Source: Rossellomorea marisflavi (GTDB taxonomy: Bacteria; Bacillota; Bacilli; Bacillales; Bacillaceae_B). Taken from it: a stretch of 64,000 nt of DNA. Below are positions 63,701-64,000 of this stretch, piece after piece. The notes beneath the pieces are model-generated. The model ran no database searches and had not been told where the DNA came from. It saw only the letters and a list, made by a program, of their open reading frames with translations. Location: positions 429,836 through 493,835 of the forward strand of contig NZ_LGUE01000005.1 of assembly GCF_001274775.1 (NCBI RefSeq), in the 5' to 3' direction. The first letter of the stretch is position 1. Each line of letters starts with the position of its first letter. Position numbers and translations under genes: made by a program.

Positions 63701-64000
63701 CGGTGAAGACCATTTGCAGATGCATCATGACCGCATAGCTTTGCGGAAAGGTGAATCCCATACCCTGTCAGTCAGATCAACCTCTAAATCCGCCATCTCT
63801 TGGTCGTCTTCCAATCAGGAAGCGGTCGTGGTGAAGGAAACGAAAAAAGGAGAGGCGGAGATTACGATGAAGGGGAGCGGTCGCAGCATCATCACGGCAA
63901 AAAGCAAAGGTGGCAAGCTCATTGGAGAAACGATTGTGGATAGCCTAGACACCTATGCCATCCAGGAAGGTAGCCGTGGACTATCCACTAATCCTTCAGC
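60726..64000 (+). CDS. Large secreted GH32 fructan hydrolase (levanase/inulinase type), 3' end outside window
   Basis: An open frame of 1091 visible residues, truncated by the window edge. Signal peptide MMNRFKWMGVILMLCSLWTYSGINGYAA; residues about 30-500 hold concanavalin-A-like/LamG-type beta-sandwich repeats. The GH32 catalytic domain starts near 510: nucleophile Asp524 (ASDPNG), transition-state RDP Asp649 (WDFRDPK) and acid/base Glu700 (WECPDFF). A C-terminal GH32 beta-sandwich follows, then a bacterial Ig-like (BIG2) domain near 1015-1080. Of three consecutive ATGs, 60726 is 7 bases after GGGAGG. The cre site implies CcpA repression. Expected to release fructose from levan or inulin outside the cell. 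Confidence 0.9.
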   Translation, partial: MMNRFKWMGVILMLCSLWTYSGINGYAAKGGNAIFGYTQLSGKWKQEKEGKMKGEAIKKSPALLVSVDKRGGYAEYESTITAEELSSFLLGTDERGGGGFEVQFDVKKNEISLLSRSKERVLKKVRHTLESKKDYSIMLRTDRGTTSLWVDGRQIMDRVKTGTIMGHYGFLVAKGKGLFRQATVNEWRSNLDGVEVEGWKLTKDGLESERGGQPLMSATKAGGVAFEARLHLNQPDSSASLIFRGDARGTTGWKIEVDGKGDQIRLKDSKGGKTLQSVSARIQEDTLYHIKIVDEGEKVKVFWQEGEEPLLTEENVDPAEGYLGIMADKGTVLQDVRVSGLEGNLEGWTSDRGEWLSHLQGVMGRSDGEDNAFRMSTTEGDDFILEGDVTIHEDTPYGTAGFFFRSDGVSGYMFQIDPNLGRVRLLDLEGDRTIGEMERDLSPGATHHVELHAVGSSIKVYVDGYDEPVIDVTDTAYSGGRFGLNTYNGSAIFQNVYATPHEDYFNELYRPHYHYTQARGYASDPNGLVYYEGEYHLFHQDGGKWAHAVSTDLVHWKRLPIAIPWNEMGHAWSGSAVIDHDNSSGLFPVEGSGMIAYYTSFNPSKPNGDQKVGMAYSRDKGRTWQFYDGNPIIPNIGEFYGSAGWDFRDPKVVRDEDRDQWVMVISGGDHIRFFTSKNLLEWEMIESFGYGDYVRGGVWECPDFFKLPVDGDEDNQKWVLSISMGANPKTEGSDTEYFIGSFDGEKFVSDHPAGTVLKQEFGKEMYATMSFSDIPDEDGRRISMGWMSNWDYPFAYPTSPWNGQMSLPREWSLKTNASGDVRMVQSAVDELKELRGGTKTFGGITLTPDSEDPLSQETGIAYEIVADLEMIGEDTAFEIGLRKSREQETMIGFNRSEGKIYFDRSKSGEIDFSDKFSKRHEAELDPVDGRLKLRMFVDESSVEVFAGDGEVAFSNLIFPDGASDGMSLLVKSGKVKVHQFDVHPLKNVWKEGGEDHLQMHHDRIALRKGESHTLSVRSTSKSAISWSSSNQEAVVVKETKKGEAEITMKGSGRSIITAKSKGGKLIGETIVDSLDTYAIQEGSRGLSTNPS

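Overview
The window is chromosomal DNA of a Bacillus-like Firmicute (Bacillaceae), with moderate GC, strong GGAGG-type ribosome binding sites, many TTG/GTG starts and classical hairpin-plus-T terminators. Protein similarity and gene order match the yut-yum-yui / mrp / yuf-kap / yug part of the Bacillus subtilis chromosome. A marine or halotolerant relative such as Rossellomorea is plausible, but that is inference. I saw no rRNA, tRNA, insertion sequence, prophage or CRISPR array.

Layout. (1) 1-14.7 kb: a redox and housekeeping block. It holds small cysteine proteins (YuzD, YuzB, YuiA), an A-type Fe-S carrier (YutM), three flavin oxidoreductases (YutJ, YumC, YumB), YuiB/C/D, leucyl aminopeptidase, the YuiF transporter and the YuxO thioesterase. 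(2) 14.7-21.2 kb: a quinone-stress nitroreductase with an MhqR-type operator, then the complete seven-gene Mrp Na+/H+ antiporter operon on the minus strand. (3) 21.5-31.8 kb: YufK, class A penicillin-binding protein PbpD, the sporulation-kinase accessory proteins KapD and KapB, a lipoprotein cyclophilin, a SodC-like lipoprotein, PatB, YugF, AlaR-AlaT and a small Xre regulator. (4) 31.9-32.1 kb: a tandem array of about seven 25-bp units whose junctions form palindromes. (5) 32-38.5 kb: an NSS-family transporter, the S1-domain stress protein YugI, an acetaldehyde-type dehydrogenase with a DUF779 partner, and a PerR-boxed catalase. (6) 38.6-46 kb: an arginine/ornithine/proline-to-glutamate catabolic cluster (RocR-like regulator divergent from rocA-rocD-rocG) followed by another aldehyde dehydrogenase. 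(7) 46-53 kb: YuzA, alcohol dehydrogenase YugJ, Pgi, asparagine synthetase, YugN and the K+ channel YugO. (8) 53-64 kb: accessory genes. These are a GNAT, a VWA lipoprotein, a GH16-like enzyme, small lipoprotein and membrane proteins, a LysR/Old-Yellow-Enzyme/EamA cluster, and a very large secreted GH32 fructan hydrolase that runs off the right edge.

How the genes work together. YumB feeds NADH electrons to menaquinone while Mrp uses the proton gradient to expel Na+. YugO, YuiF and the NSS transporter add ion and solute traffic. RocA, RocD and RocG convert ornithine and pyrroline-5-carboxylate to glutamate and then 2-oxoglutarate. Oxidative and electrophile stress functions (KatA, the MhqN-like nitroreductase, SodC-like protein, the OYE) carry visible PerR or MhqR-type sites or sit beside their own regulator. 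CcpA-type cre sites precede the acetaldehyde dehydrogenase and the fructanase, and a looser one precedes pgi.

Most notable: the RocR-like enhancer-binding protein lacks the sigma-54 contact loop (GAFTGA) although Walker A, Walker B and the Fis-type helix-turn-helix are kept, and the intergenic region it shares with rocA has two identical-geometry dyads but only a poor -24/-12 element. Also worth attention are the palindromic 25-bp array, the SodC-like protein missing one copper ligand, a repetitive protein of unknown function, a 15-codon upstream ORF abutting asnB, and the absence of comQXPA next to yuxO.
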